From: Kitagawia praeruptora
Lineage: Eukaryota; Streptophyta; Magnoliopsida; Apiales; Apiaceae
Length of the DNA: 64,000 bases
Direction of reading: 5' to 3'
Assembly (NCBI GenBank): GCA_037693485.1
Contig: CM075354.1
Span: forward strand, 141,321,001 to 141,385,000
Numbering within the stretch: the first letter of the stretch is position 1; every line of letters starts with the position of its first letter. Positions 39,747-50,582 of the stretch are shown piece after piece. Under the pieces are notes generated by a model. The model was not told where the DNA came from, did not search any database, and saw only the letters and a program-made list of their open reading frames with translations. Position numbers and translations under genes: made by a program.

Positions 39747-42101
39747 TTAGAACTGTGATTGCAGACAAACCGCTTGCTCAACCATCTCTTTCATAGATAC
39801 GTCCCAACTGGCACTTGTCTTCTTGATCAACTCCTCTAACTCATGAACAATTTTGGATTGAATACTTGCTTTTTCCTTTGCTATTTTAGTCTCGGAGACC
39901 ACATCATCAGCCAATAGACTTTCCAACATCAAACGATTGTCCGAAGCGACAGCTGATGGTTTTGTAGCAAGCACTTCATTGACCTTCGGGCCCTGAACAG
40001 TAGGACTTCTTGTTCCAGTAGTCTCAGATACCACATTATCAGCCAACAGATTTTCCAACAGCACACAGTTGTCCGAAGTGATAGCTGAAGGTTTTGTAGC
40101 CAACACTTCCTTGCCCTTCTGGTCCTCAAAAATAGGACTTCTTTTTTCATTAGAAAACAATGTTTTCTGCATATCTGCATCAATCATTGCAATTTCATCT
40201 TTAGCTTGGCTCCTCCCAGTATTATAGGTTGCCTCAACTGGATCTTTGCTGCACTGTGGAGCAATCAGCTTCTGTTTCTTTGAAATTCCAGCAGTATCCA
40301 GTGCTGCTTCCGGCCTAAGCTGCTCCAGAATCTCATTAAATAACGGGTTCTTAAATGCTTTGGCCATGCAAATGAACATCTGCTGTTGCTTGTGTTCACT
40401 TCTTCTTAACCTCTCTTTAACAGACAACAGATATTTATCAGCACTCTCTTGTTCCTTTTGGATATTCAGAATTTCAATCCTCAACATGTTGGTATCTCTC
40501 TCTAATTTTTCAAGCTCTGCCTCTTGTTTAAGCCTCTCGCTATGAAATGAAAATTGTGAACTTTTTTCATCCCGCAACACATGATGATCAGATCGGTGCC
40601 GCCTCCTCTTAATATTCTTTAATAGATCATCTTTACCTTTCTGAAAACCTTCAACAGCATATTCCCACCGGTCGGAACTGAGTTTCTTGAAACCCTTTGA
40701 CAAAAAATAGCAAAAAAAGTCACATATTTCAACTGCAAGCAAAATATGAAAAAACACACCGTGAAGTTTAAGCTCCACTGTGAATTGCACTTTTACAAAA
40801 TGATTCAAACAATTACTAAAGAATAACGATCAAACACAACGGAATCAATCAAAACTTGTGTAGAATGGTGGCAATAACAAAATCTTGGTCCAAATGTAAG
40901 CTCTTTTTATACATAATTTAATGTGATATATTGTGGTAAGTTTTGGAGATGGACTAAATTACAACATAACAAAGTTTTTCAGTCCAAACCGCGGTACTAA
41001 ATCTTAAGCATCATACTAAAACCTATGAAACCAATTAATTTTCATTAGTTCCGATTCCTGATTTTTACGACCTTGCTCAAAACTAATTCTTAAGTATCAT
41101 ATACTAAAGCCTATGAAACCAACAAGTCTAATTACATGCACAACAATCAAACAATACCAATACTATATTAAATCAATACAAAAACAATAGAGTTAAATAT
41201 CAAATTAGTCACTCGATTAAATATCAAATTGGTCCCGGAAGTGGAGGCCATATCTCAGTTCATTCACTGATTTTAACGGCGTATGATTTGAATCATTAAT
41301 TACTAAATTCATATACGTACTCGGGAAATAAAAGTAATTTTTCATCGAATTCTACACATTTTTCTTAAATGCTAATATAACCAAATGAAATGTTATGAAT
41401 TCTAGTATTTTTCATAATATATATTTAAATTTTAAGAAATTTATTTACTATTTACTTTTAATTAAATCAAAGAAAATAACTATAAAATTTAAAGGAAAAG
41501 TATAAAAAAAATTTAAAATCTAAATATATTATCAAAAATACTAGAATTATTAACCCTTCGTATAATAACATTAACAAAAATATATAGAACTCAATGGAAA
41601 ATTATTTTTACTCCCTATCCATTGAATATTTATTATGACTTTAATGACCAATTTGATATTTAACCCAAAAACAATAATGAAACTGAAATATTTTGGAAGA
41701 ATATTAAAATCGAAATCACTAACATATGTGTTGAGTTGGCGAATAAAGCTACTGAAGTTGCAGTGCTTGAAATGCTTAGAAAGAATATCAGCAGAGAAGT
41801 TGTGATGATCCCAAATAACAAAACTCATCCCAGACTCACTCCAGGAGATGACTGAATCAGTTTGTGAATCATCAACCATTGCATATGTTTTCTTCAAAAA
41901 TGGAGTTGGCCCTTCTTCATATAACCCCTTCATTGGCTTTGTCACATCACTTTCAGGTTCATCACCATCAATTATAAGGATTGGTTCTTTCTTCAAACTC
42001 ACATCATTTTCAATATTTTCACTACTTGCTGCTACAAAAAAGGCTTCAATTTCACTGTCACTGCACATAAAATATTTACAAAGTGCTGTAAAATCATCCA
42101 T
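39747..42101 (-). CDS. Class A heat-shock transcription factor, two exons (441 aa)
   Basis: Exon 1 is 42101-41724 and exon 2 is 40694-39747; the 1029-base phase-0 intron begins GT and ends AG, at the conserved HSF position between LNTY and GFKK. The product would bind heat-shock elements as a trimer and act in the nucleus. The DNA-binding domain spans about 66-158, with an intact recognition helix (FKHCNFSSFIRQLNTYGF). A basic NIKRRRHR follows at 153-160. HR-A/B (about 183-245) is long, with the insertion typical of class A, and ends in MAKAFKNP. The lead-in PMKGLYEEGPTPFLKKTY resembles the HsfA2/A6/A7 branch. Residues 309-351 and 353-395 are a tandem duplication sharing EVLATKPSA and LLADNVVSET. 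I find no convincing AHA activation motif; only SASWDVSMKEMVEQ near the end is remotely like one. It may thus be a weak activator or a modulator of other HSFs. The splice sites are predicted from sequence alone. Confidence 0.88.
41190..41666. mobile_element. Mutator-like MITE in the HSF intron
   Basis: The TIRs GAGTTAAATATCAAATTAGT and, inverted, GGGTTAAATATCAAATTGGT are about 22 bases, with an exact 10-bp flanking duplication AAAAACAATA (41180-41189, 41667-41676). 477 bp, noncoding. Its right end is about 57 bases from the splice donor. Confidence 0.85.
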
Positions 42102-42170
42102 TTCATAGAGAATGAGAAAAGGGTTGCCAAGATTTTACGGATAGAAAAGAGGCTAGGGTTTCAATTTTGT

Positions 42171-42176
42171 TTTATA
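42171..42176 (-). promoter_or_regulatory. Probable TATA box of the HSF gene
   Basis: On the minus strand CTCTATAAAAC lies 70-75 bases before the ATG. A TTCTGGAA pair (42354-42361), which fits the nTTCnnGAAn heat-shock element, is about 250 bases upstream and could allow autoregulation. Both are predictions from position and motif. Confidence 0.5.
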
Positions 42177-42570
42177 GAGATAGAAAAGTGCTGTAAAATA
42201 TTTATTGTGCATATTGAGCTTCTTAATTGGTCTTGAAACAGTGAGGTGTACGTGTTCGGGCCAGATCATCGGATAAAACGCAAGTGTAGTCATGCTATGT
42301 TGACAAGTGTAGCACTGCTGACAAGAGCTTGTGGGCCCACTTGAATGTTATCTTTCTGGAACTGCATGTGTGTTTTTAAATGAGCGATGCTAGGGAATCA
42401 AAAAATTAGGGAATATTTCACAATTTTTTTAAAAATGAGATGACAAACATATGATAAATTTTAATTGAATGGCTAATCTAAATGTACGGAAATCTATTCA
42501 CATTATTATTTTCATAATCAATCATAAAAAGACATGTATCACTTTAGTAATTTTTTAGGAAACAATTTTT

Positions 42571-43010
42571 ACAAGTGCTGTAAAATCATCCATTTCAGAG
42601 AGAATGAGAAAAGGGTTGCTAAGATTTTACAGATAGAGAAGAGGGTTTCAATTTATTTTTTTTATAGAGATAAGTATTGTGCATAGTGTTTCTTGGTCTT
42701 GAAAACGGTGAAGTGTACGTGTTCGGGCCAGAACATGGGGTAAAAGGCAAGTGTAGTCATGGTATGTTGACAAGTGTAGCACTGCTGACAAGAGCTTGGG
42801 GATCCATCTGACTATTATCTTTCTTTCCGAAATTGTGTGTGTTTTTAAACGAGAAATGTTAGGAAACCAAAAAATTATTCCAAATTTTTTTTTCAAGATG
42901 AGCTGGTAAACATATAATGAATTTTAATTGAACGGTTAATCTGAATGTACGGGAATCCATTTACATTATTCTCTTCATAACTAATCATAAAAAGACATTT
43001 TTAATACTTT
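42571..43010 (-). repeat. Tandem duplicate of the HSF promoter and first codons
   Basis: This stretch matches 42079-42558: the first nine codons with the ATG, the AGAATGAGAAAAGGGTTGC leader, the TATA region, GTGTACGTGTTCGGGCCAGA, and a MITE-like tail beginning GGGAATCAAAAAATTAGGG. The upstream copy retains ATG and about eight codons before running into the junction. The heat-shock-element-like pair has decayed in this copy. The copies differ by many substitutions, so the event is not recent. Confidence 0.85.
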
Positions 43011-43235
43011 TACCATCCAAAATTATATGAACCAGTTTGATTTTTACGGAGATTAATAAAATGTAGTAAAAAAAGAGTAAAGTTAGTTGAAAAATGGGTT
43101 AAATGATGGAACCTATAAATATTTAATAATAAATTTGAGAGTGGAGAAAAATAGTGGATGTATTAATGTTTATTTAATAAAAAAATTAAAAAATAGTGGG
43201 TGTAATAGTGAAAAGTAGTATTGTAAGTATATTAA
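43011..43235. other. AT-rich flank upstream of the HSF promoter duplication
   Basis: No gene. The sequence has short GTGGGTGTAATAGTG-like repeats. It may belong to a decayed Stowaway whose right end (GACAGAGGAAGTA) is at about 44121-44134. Confidence 0.3.
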
Positions 43236-44066
43236 GTGGTCGTTTGGTATATAGTGGGAATTAACTTCCCATGGAAAGTTAAATTTTATGTGTTTTTAGA
43301 ATTCCTGGGAAGTGTAAAAAAATTGTTTGGTTGTTATGCTGGAAATTAAACTTTTTGGATATTCATTTCCCTCATGTTGTTTGGTAAAATATTTTACTCA
43401 CTGATTGATTGTAATGACCTCGAATATATTATAAATATTATAATATTATATTATAATATTTGGAATTATTAACAATCTTTCTTTTACCAATAAAAATAAC
43501 TAACTTTTAATTTGATATTTATATCAAATTTTTTAATGTTAAAATTTTAAAAGATGTATAGATTATCAAATTTATGTGAATTTAATGTTTATCAACTATT
43601 TCTTGATTCAGGTTTTAATTAAAAAAAATTATTTATTTTTATATTTCTAATTTTTTAGTCAATAGAAAATGTGCATTCTAAATTTTAAAATGAATTAAAA
43701 GTTGAATAAACATAAAAAATAGATTTAAACATAAAATTTTTAATTACAAATCCCTATAATAGTAAAATTAAAATTTTGAACGCTAGCATTTAAAAAAAAT
43801 GTGATTTTTTTTAAAATGTCAGAAACTACTAGAAAAAAGTCAAAGAATATGTTCTAATAATAAAATTTATTAGTTTTGTAATGTTTTATGTGACACTTCC
43901 TGATTAATATAGGTAGGGGTGGGTAAGCGACTTCCACATTATACTGGTATTTGCATTTCACAGTAAGTTACAATACTATATTTTTATTCAACCAAACAAC
44001 AACTTCAAATCTCACTTCCTAGCTATTTGAAATACCCATATAAATGTCTATCAACCAAACGACCTC
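43236..44066. mobile_element. PIF/Harbinger (Tourist/Krak-like) MITE
   Basis: The TIRs are GTGGTCGTTTGGTA and, inverted, GAGGTCGTTTGGTT, with TAA on both sides (43233-43235, 44067-44069). 831 bp, noncoding, AT-rich core. TIRs of this type are known from Tourist-like MITEs such as carrot Krak. Confidence 0.75.
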
Positions 44067-44069
44067 TAA

Positions 44070-44952
44070 ATTCATTATTTTTGGACGCCAAAAAGAAAAC
44101 AGAAAACAGGGTCACGTACAATGACAGAGGAAGTAATTTTTTTTGGAATAATTTTTAGTTTTCTATCATTTCTCTTTTTAATTTAATATTTTTTGGCTTT
44201 GTCAAGCTGTTTATGTATAGGTAATTCCTCTCGGTGTAAACGAATAATCGAAAATTTATTCTGAAAATATTTCTTGAACAAAATTTCGCAAAAAAATTCC
44301 GAAAACATTTCTCAAAAGAATTCCTCAAAAATATTTTGCAAGAAAATTCAAATTTTTTTGTTATTTTGTAATTACCAAAATAATTATGAAAAACGATGAG
44401 TTATTTCTTACTTTGAAAAATGGTCTGCCAATTTAAAAAGGTCATGACTTTTTTTTTAAACAATTTTTTACCTATTGAAAATAAATTTTATTTTCTTAAA
44501 GTTCAAACAAATACAAGAAAATTTGGAATTTTTTTAAAAAAGATAAACAAAATTAAAAAATTAACTTAAATTTTAGAATACAATACTTTGAAATTCAGAA
44601 GTATTATTAAATAGTATAAATTTGATTTACTCATTCAAATAATTTTATATTTTCAAATTTAAACACTTTAGTTTGAACGATAATTTCAATTATACATGTA
44701 CATTATATATATATATATCTTTACATAAATTCAATTATATTTTTAGATGCTAATTAAAAACGTATATAATTTTGTCATATAATTTACACTTTACACAACT
44801 ATAAATTTTATCATTTTGAACTTAGCTGTACAAGTAAAGGTAAATAATATATTGCAAATAGTCATAAATAATATTATATAATATTTTGTTGTTATCTTAG
44901 AAAAAATATCCTGAGATTAATTTCAAAATTTTTATTCTCATAATTATATACC

Positions 44953-45003
<51 letters not shown>

Positions 45004-45444
45004 GATCATTATTCTATGTATACAATCCCGAAAAAAATCTTTATTATGAACTTCATAAATAATTCCAAAATTTTGCTTAGTCAAAAGAAAATTTTGATTC
45101 AAATGTAGTATATGTATAAACAATGACAAAATTAGAGCTTAAAACTTGAACAAAATCATTGCATTTTTTATATATAAATATTTTGATATGCACAATTATT
45201 AAGGTGTTAGAGAAATATCTTAACAGACACTCCCTCTCACTTGAACATTTATGAATTGAAATAATGAGAATATTGGAATCACATGGAATCGAACTTGAAA
45301 ATTCTACATACCTGGGCTCCGATAACATGTTAATAACCAACTCCTTTAAAATCGTTAGAGGATCTTATATTAATATTCTACCAACAAATTTTTCAAATAT
45401 TATTATGATATAATATATAATTGTTTATAGTATGAAATTATTTT
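44070..45444. other. AT-rich sequence with a (TA)n run and a decayed Copia end
   Basis: A (TA)n run spans 44952-45002. At about 45312-45335, GGGCTCCGATAACATGTTAA resembles, on the minus strand, a decayed tRNA-Met primer site next to an LTR start of TGTTA type, so a relic Copia element is likely at 45170-45380. No gene is seen. Confidence 0.4.
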
Positions 45445-45464
45445 CACTACAAGAAAACTCGGGT

Positions 45465-46135
45465 AAAATCGACTGCACAAATTCGACTGCTCTAAATTCG
45501 ACCGGATCCAGTCGAATTTAGGGTCAATTCCAATAAATTATTGGTCAAACTTACATTCGACTGCTTCTAGTCGATTTTAAGAGCAGTCGAATTTAAGCAG
45601 TCGAATTTAGATGCGCGGTCGAATTTAACCAGTCGAATTTATTTTCCTCCTAAATTACTGGCTAAACTTATTTTAGTAAGTTTATAAACTCGACCGAAGA
45701 CAGTCGAATTTATAAACTCGACTGGAAGCAGTCAAATTTATAAATTCGACTGCCTTTATAAATTTGACCGACTTCAGTCAAATTTATAAATTTGACTAAA
45801 ACCAGTCAAATTTATAAATTCGACTGGAAGCAGTCAAATTTATAAATTCGACTGCCTTTATAAATTTGACCGACTTTAGTCAAATTTATAAATTTGACTA
45901 AAACCAGTCAAATTTATAAATTCGACCGGAAGCAGTCAAATTTATAAATTCGACCGACTTCAGTCAAATTTATAAATTTGACTGCAACCAGTCGAATTTA
46001 GGGCCAGGTCAGCAATCCGCGTGAAACTAAGTTTAAGCGGGAAAATTCCCGCCTAAATTTTGCCAAAATATTTAAACTTAAATTCGACCGAAAACAGTCA
46101 TATTTATAAATTCGACTGCAATCAGTCATTTTAAT
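45465..46135. repeat. Left subterminal repeat array of the CACTA element
   Basis: About 20 copies of a 24-30 base unit alternate ATAAATTCGACTG and CAGTCAAATTTAT, making local hairpins. It ends with TCAGCAATCCGCGTGAAACT, repeated at 47677-47696 after a shorter array (47526-47668). Confidence 0.88.
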
Positions 46136-46159
46136 TAGAGAATTAAATTCAAAAATTAT

Positions 46160-47515
46160 TTAAAAAATATAAATTTAATCCTTAAATTATAAATTTTGGG
46201 AATATGAATAAATTAGATATATATTGACATTCGAATTGTTGGATCGTCGATAAACATTTTTTAAAAAATAGAAACAATAATCTTGGACAAAGTATTAGTT
46301 AGTAGTACAAGTCATATCAATAGTTGACTACTAATTTTAATATCCAAATTAATTTTTTATTTTTTAAAATTTTGGGAATATGACTAAATTAGATATATAT
46401 TGACATTCGTAAGGTTGGAACATCGATAAACATTTTTTAAAAAATAGAAGCAATAATCTGGGACAAAGTAATAGCTAGTAGTACAAGTCAAATCAATAGT
46501 TGACTACTAATTTTACTATCCAAATTAATTTTTTATTTTTTAAAATTTTGGGAATATGACTAAATTAGATATATATTGATATTCCCAAAGTTTCAGAAAA
46601 TAAAAAATTAATTTGATTGGAAATCTTAGTAGATCACCTATATTTTCAATATGACTCGTAACTAGTGCTTTGTCACCGATTATTGTTTCTATTTTTTTAA
46701 AAATATTTTTGAACGATCCAGCCGTACGGATGTCAATATATATCTAATATAACGATATTCCCAAAGTTTCAGAAAATAAAAAATTAATTTGATTGGAAAT
46801 CTTAGTAGATCACCTATATTTTCAATATGACTCGTAACTAGTGCTTTGTCACCGATTATTGTTTCTATTTTTTTAAAAATATTTTTGAACGATCCAGCCG
46901 TACGGATGTCAATATATATCTAATATAATGATATTCCCAAAGTTTCAAAAAATAAAAAATTATTTTGATTGGAAATCTTAGTAGATCACTATTATTTTCA
47001 ATATGACTCGTAACTAGTGCTTTGTCACCGATTATTGTTTCTATTTTTTTAAAAATATTTTTGAACGATCCAACCGTACGGATGTCAATATATATCTAAT
47101 ATAATGATATTCTCGAAGTTTCAGAAAATAAAAAATTAATTTGATTGGAAATCTTAATAGATCACTACTATTTTCAATATGACTCGTAACTTGTGCTTTG
47201 TCACCGATTATTGTTTCTATTTTTTTAAAAATATTTTTGAACGATCCAACCGTACGGATGTCAATATATATCTAATATAATGATATTCCCAAAGTTTCAA
47301 AAAATAAAAAATTATTTTGATTGAAAATCTTAGTAGATCACTACTATTTTCAATATGACTCGTAACTTGTGCTTTGTCACCGATTATTGTTTCTATTTTT
47401 TTAAAAATATTTTTGAACGATCCAACCGTACGGATGTCAATATATATCTAATATAATGATATTCCCGAAGTTTCAGAAAATAAAAAATTAATTTGATTGG
47501 AAATCTTAATAGATC
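46160..47515. repeat. 177-base tandem array with inverted partners in the CACTA core
   Basis: Five full units and part of a sixth, starting near 46577, 46752, 46930, 47107, 47284 and 47457, contain CGTACGGATGTCAATATATA and CTTTGTCACCGATTATTGTT. Two inverted units lie before them (46180-46560). The direct units are closely similar, so expansion is fairly recent. Confidence 0.88.
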
Positions 47516-47767
47516 AAAACTATTTATAAACTTGACCGAACGCAGTCGAATTTATAAATTTGACTGTAATCAGTCGAATTTATAAATTTGACTACTATCA
47601 GTCGAATTTATAAATTCGACTGCAACCAGTCGAATTTATAAATTTGACTGCAACCAGTCGAATTTAGTGCCATGTCAGCGATCCGCGTGAAACTCATCCA
47701 ACAGTCCAGATTAACATATCAACATAATAATCCAATGGTCATTATTCATCCGAGCACATCCCACACA

Positions 47768-47884
47768 TTTATATATCTCTCCCTCATCTTCCTCCCCTTC
47801 ATCTTCCTCCCCTTTCTCTCCCTCATCTATATACACATATACACAAACAAATACAAATATATATATACCCAATCTCTATATTTC

Positions 47885-47928
<44 letters not shown>

Positions 47929-47967
47929 CATATATACATACTAACACCTAGAAAATCAACTCGTGGA
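47768..47967 (+). promoter_or_regulatory. Promoter-like and CT-rich leader inside the CACTA element
   Basis: TTTATATATC at 47768 is followed by a leader of CTCCCTCATCTTCC repeats and a (TA)n run at 47890-47926. The layout of TATA box, then CT-rich leader, then ATG at 47968 resembles a plant gene start. Confidence 0.45.
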
Positions 47968-48144
47968 ATGTCAATTTCGGTGACAAAAATAACTCCGGCC
48001 ACTCCTATAACTCCGGCAACCATGGAAATTCCGGCAACCCAAACAATTCCGGCAATTGAAGCAAATTCGGCAAAAAAAAATAATTTTGAATGTTTCCATG
48101 CAACTAAATTAGGAGCAAATTCGTATATTTTTAAATTTGATTAG
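47968..48144 (+). CDS. Short ORF with Pro-Ala-Thr repeats in the CACTA element (58 aa)
   Basis: An ORF of 58 codons from ATG (context GGAATGTC) to TAG. The first half reads as repeats of Ile/Thr-Pro-Ala-Thr (ITPATPITPATMEIPATQTI), from DNA repeats of ACTCCGGC/ATTCCGGC; the rest is unremarkable. It is preceded by the promoter-like leader above. I do not recognise it. It could be a captured or de novo small gene or a chance frame over a repeat. Confidence 0.35.
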   Translation: MSISVTKITPATPITPATMEIPATQTIPAIEANSAKKNNFECFHATKLGANSYIFKFD

Positions 48145-48359
48145 GAAACTTGAGTTTGAGTTGAATTTGTAATAAAGATATATTTTAATTTTTGATATGA
48201 AGTTATTGTTGTTCTTGAATTAGTTTTATATATGAATTATGTTATATTTGTGTTGATTAGTTTATTGCAAACTATCTTCAAAGACAACAAATATATTCAG
48301 AACATTCAAAAAATGCAGTTGAAAGCAGCAGAAAGCTGCTGAATTTTCAAGATATGGTA
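48145..48359. other. Unique sequence between the short ORF and the right array
   Basis: AT-rich sequence with no repeats or ORFs; it could be a 3' UTR of the short ORF. Confidence 0.35.
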
Positions 48360-48940
48360 CAATAAAATTGACTGCAATCGGTCGAATTTATAAATTTGAC
48401 TGCAATCAGTCAAATTTATAAATTCGACTGGTTGCAGTCAAATTTATAAATTCGACTGATTGCAGTCAAATTTATAAATTCGACCGATTGCAGTCAAATT
48501 TAAGGTGCATAGGCGGCAAATTCAAAATTTTTAAATTTTCAATTTTTTTAGGCGGTAAATTCAAAATTTTTAAATTTTCGAATTTTTTCAAACTTGCGGT
48601 CAAATTTAAATTCGACCGTATCCAGTCAAATTTATAAATTTGACTGCAATCAGTCGAATTTATAAATTCGACCGGACTCCGTCGAATTTATAAATTCGAC
48701 CGGAAGGTAACTTAGGCGCCAAATTCAAAATTTTCAAAATTGCGGTCGAATTTAGACCAGTCGAATTTGAGCAGTCGAATTTAGCCAGTCGAATTTAATA
48801 AATTCGACTGTTTTTTGCTAAATTCCACTAAGCTAGAATCGACTGCCAATTTGCGGTCGAATTTAGCTAAATTCGACTGGATCTGGTCGAATTTAGCTAA
48901 ATTCGACCGCAAATTGGCAGTCGAATTTAGCCGAGATTCT
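48360..48940. repeat. Right subterminal repeat array of the CACTA element
   Basis: The same AATTCGACTG/CAGTCGAATTT words as on the left, with spacers containing GGCGGTAAATTCAAAATTTT, run to the right TIR. The last 60 bases form a strong hairpin around CGACTGGATCTGGTCG. Confidence 0.85.
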
Positions 48941-49225
48941 GGTAGTGTTTATTCATCATCAAAGAAAAGTTATGAGATAGATCGCCTAATTTGGGGTGTT
49001 GGCCTCTATCATAATATTAACATAAAATGATCCAAATAACATAATCAAGAAAAAAGGTCTCAAATATCACAATAAAACACTGAATTAAAGAGTGTTTGCA
49101 ATGTAAGAAAATCAAACAATAAATCGCTTAGCGTTCATGCCTTTTTTAATTTTTAAAAACCAAAACACTAGTTTATCTTTTGTATTGCTACATAATCATT
49201 TGTTTCCCGTGCAGATTGTCATTTA

Positions 49226-50071
49226 AAACGTAAAATGTTAAATCATCTTTTGTCTACTCTAATCTCAATCTATCTTTTGTATATTAATCATTTGTTTCAA
49301 AGCAAAACATCACTTAAACTTTTGTTACAGATTACCGACACGTGAATTAAAGTCATATATGTTGCAATTTTATGTGTTTCCAGGATTTCAATTTCAAGAT
49401 AGAATTGAATTGGTGTTACCTCCTTTAAACGCAAGTTTATCTTTTGTTTTCAGTAAAAACGCAGTTTAAACATTTGTTTCAAAACAAAAAGCCACTTTAT
49501 CGTTTATCTTTTGTTACAGGTTTACCAAAACGCGAATTAAAGTCTATGTTTTACGTAAAAACGCAAATTAACCTTTTTTTACGTGAACACGAAATTATAC
49601 GGGTAAATTAGTGTCGGTTTTGGGTTTAGCTTTGAGTACACGACATGAAACGAAAATACACGAAAAATATAAATAATTAAATAAAAATTTTAAAATTATA
49701 TAAATACATATTATAAATAAATGTTGTATATGTAATTTTTACAAAAAAAGATATAGAAAATAGTTTAAAATTTAAGTTTAACAAGATTTGACCATACTTA
49801 CCTCGTTATGAATTATTAATTTAAGAGTTAACTAGTAAAAATTTGACCGAAAAATCTAATATTTAAATTATTTATTTATTTATTATATTTTTATTTAAAA
49901 TTACACGAAACACGACACGAAACGTACACGAAATAAAGTACACAAAAACAAAACAACACCAATTCTTAATGGATCGTGTTTTTGCGTTTAGCATTTATGT
50001 ACACAAAACACCAATACAAAAGTATACGAAACGAACGAATTATCGGATCCACGTTTGGCAGTCTAAAACAA
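49226..50071. repeat. Duplicated segment A, copy 2
   Basis: Colinear with 1035-2112 and joined directly to the piece of segment B that begins near 50078, so about 2.7 kb present between them in the first copy is missing here. No gene. Confidence 0.8.
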
Positions 50072-50077
50072 CAGACA

Positions 50078-50582
50078 TTTATTATGATTTTTGGTGTCAT
50101 AGTTTCATGCAGTGTCATTGCTTTCTTACTCAGTGACTTTATTTCTACATGCATTAAAGTTAGGGTCATGTTAACAACAATCTTTAGGGCTATGTTTAAG
50201 GATTAATTTTTGCCATGTGGTGGATTTTTATTGGATGATTTATGTGAATGCATGGGGACACATACTTTTTTGCAAGTGGGGCACAACCTTAAGCCAATTA
50301 AAAACTAGCACATAACACCTTAACCATAGCCCTAAGGACTTTGCTTAACATTTTCCTTAAAGTTATAGCATGATAAAAGTTATCTTTAGTACAATGCGTT
50401 GATGTTTATAAAGATACTTGCTTTGGCAATTAACTGGCTTTTGGTAGTATAGCAGTCTATAATAGCAAAAGAAATCTAATGATCTATCAACCATGGTTTG
50501 CACAGAAATAGCTATTGCCGATATATGATGTACTATTAAGTTCTGTATTTTTTTTTTTAATTAAACCATTAATTAATATCTA
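50078..50582. repeat. Duplicated segment B, end part, with MITE
   Basis: Matches 4830-5159, with one MITE insertion. It ends in AATATCTA followed directly by segment C, which shows the unoccupied Helitron site. Confidence 0.8.
50163..50356. mobile_element. Mutator-like MITE with 9-bp target duplication
   Basis: The TIRs, about 42 bases, share ATGTTAA and TTTAGGGCTATG-like blocks (left GGGTCATGTTAACAAC; inverted right GGAAAATGTTAAGCAAAG). An exact TTAAAGTTA flanks both ends (50154-50162, 50357-50365). The copy at 4910-4945 lacks it. 194 bp, noncoding. Confidence 0.9.

Larger units (their letters stand above)
45445..48947. mobile_element. Non-autonomous CACTA (En/Spm) transposon
   Basis: The left end CACTACAAGAAAACTCGGG and the inverted right end CACTACCAGAATCTCGGC are CACTA-type TIRs, with the 3-bp duplication TTT on both sides (45442-45444, 48948-48950). 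Subterminal arrays repeat AATTCGACTG and CAGTCGAATTT words tens of times in both orientations, the layout to which En/Spm TNPA-type proteins bind. There is no transposase. The core holds about 177-base tandem repeats and a short ORF with a promoter-like leader. Confidence 0.92.

Noticed and set aside
45465..48940. Regular short repeats as a CRISPR array
   Set aside because: Both orientations are mixed, spacers are themselves repeats, the array lies within CACTA TIRs, and this is plant DNA.
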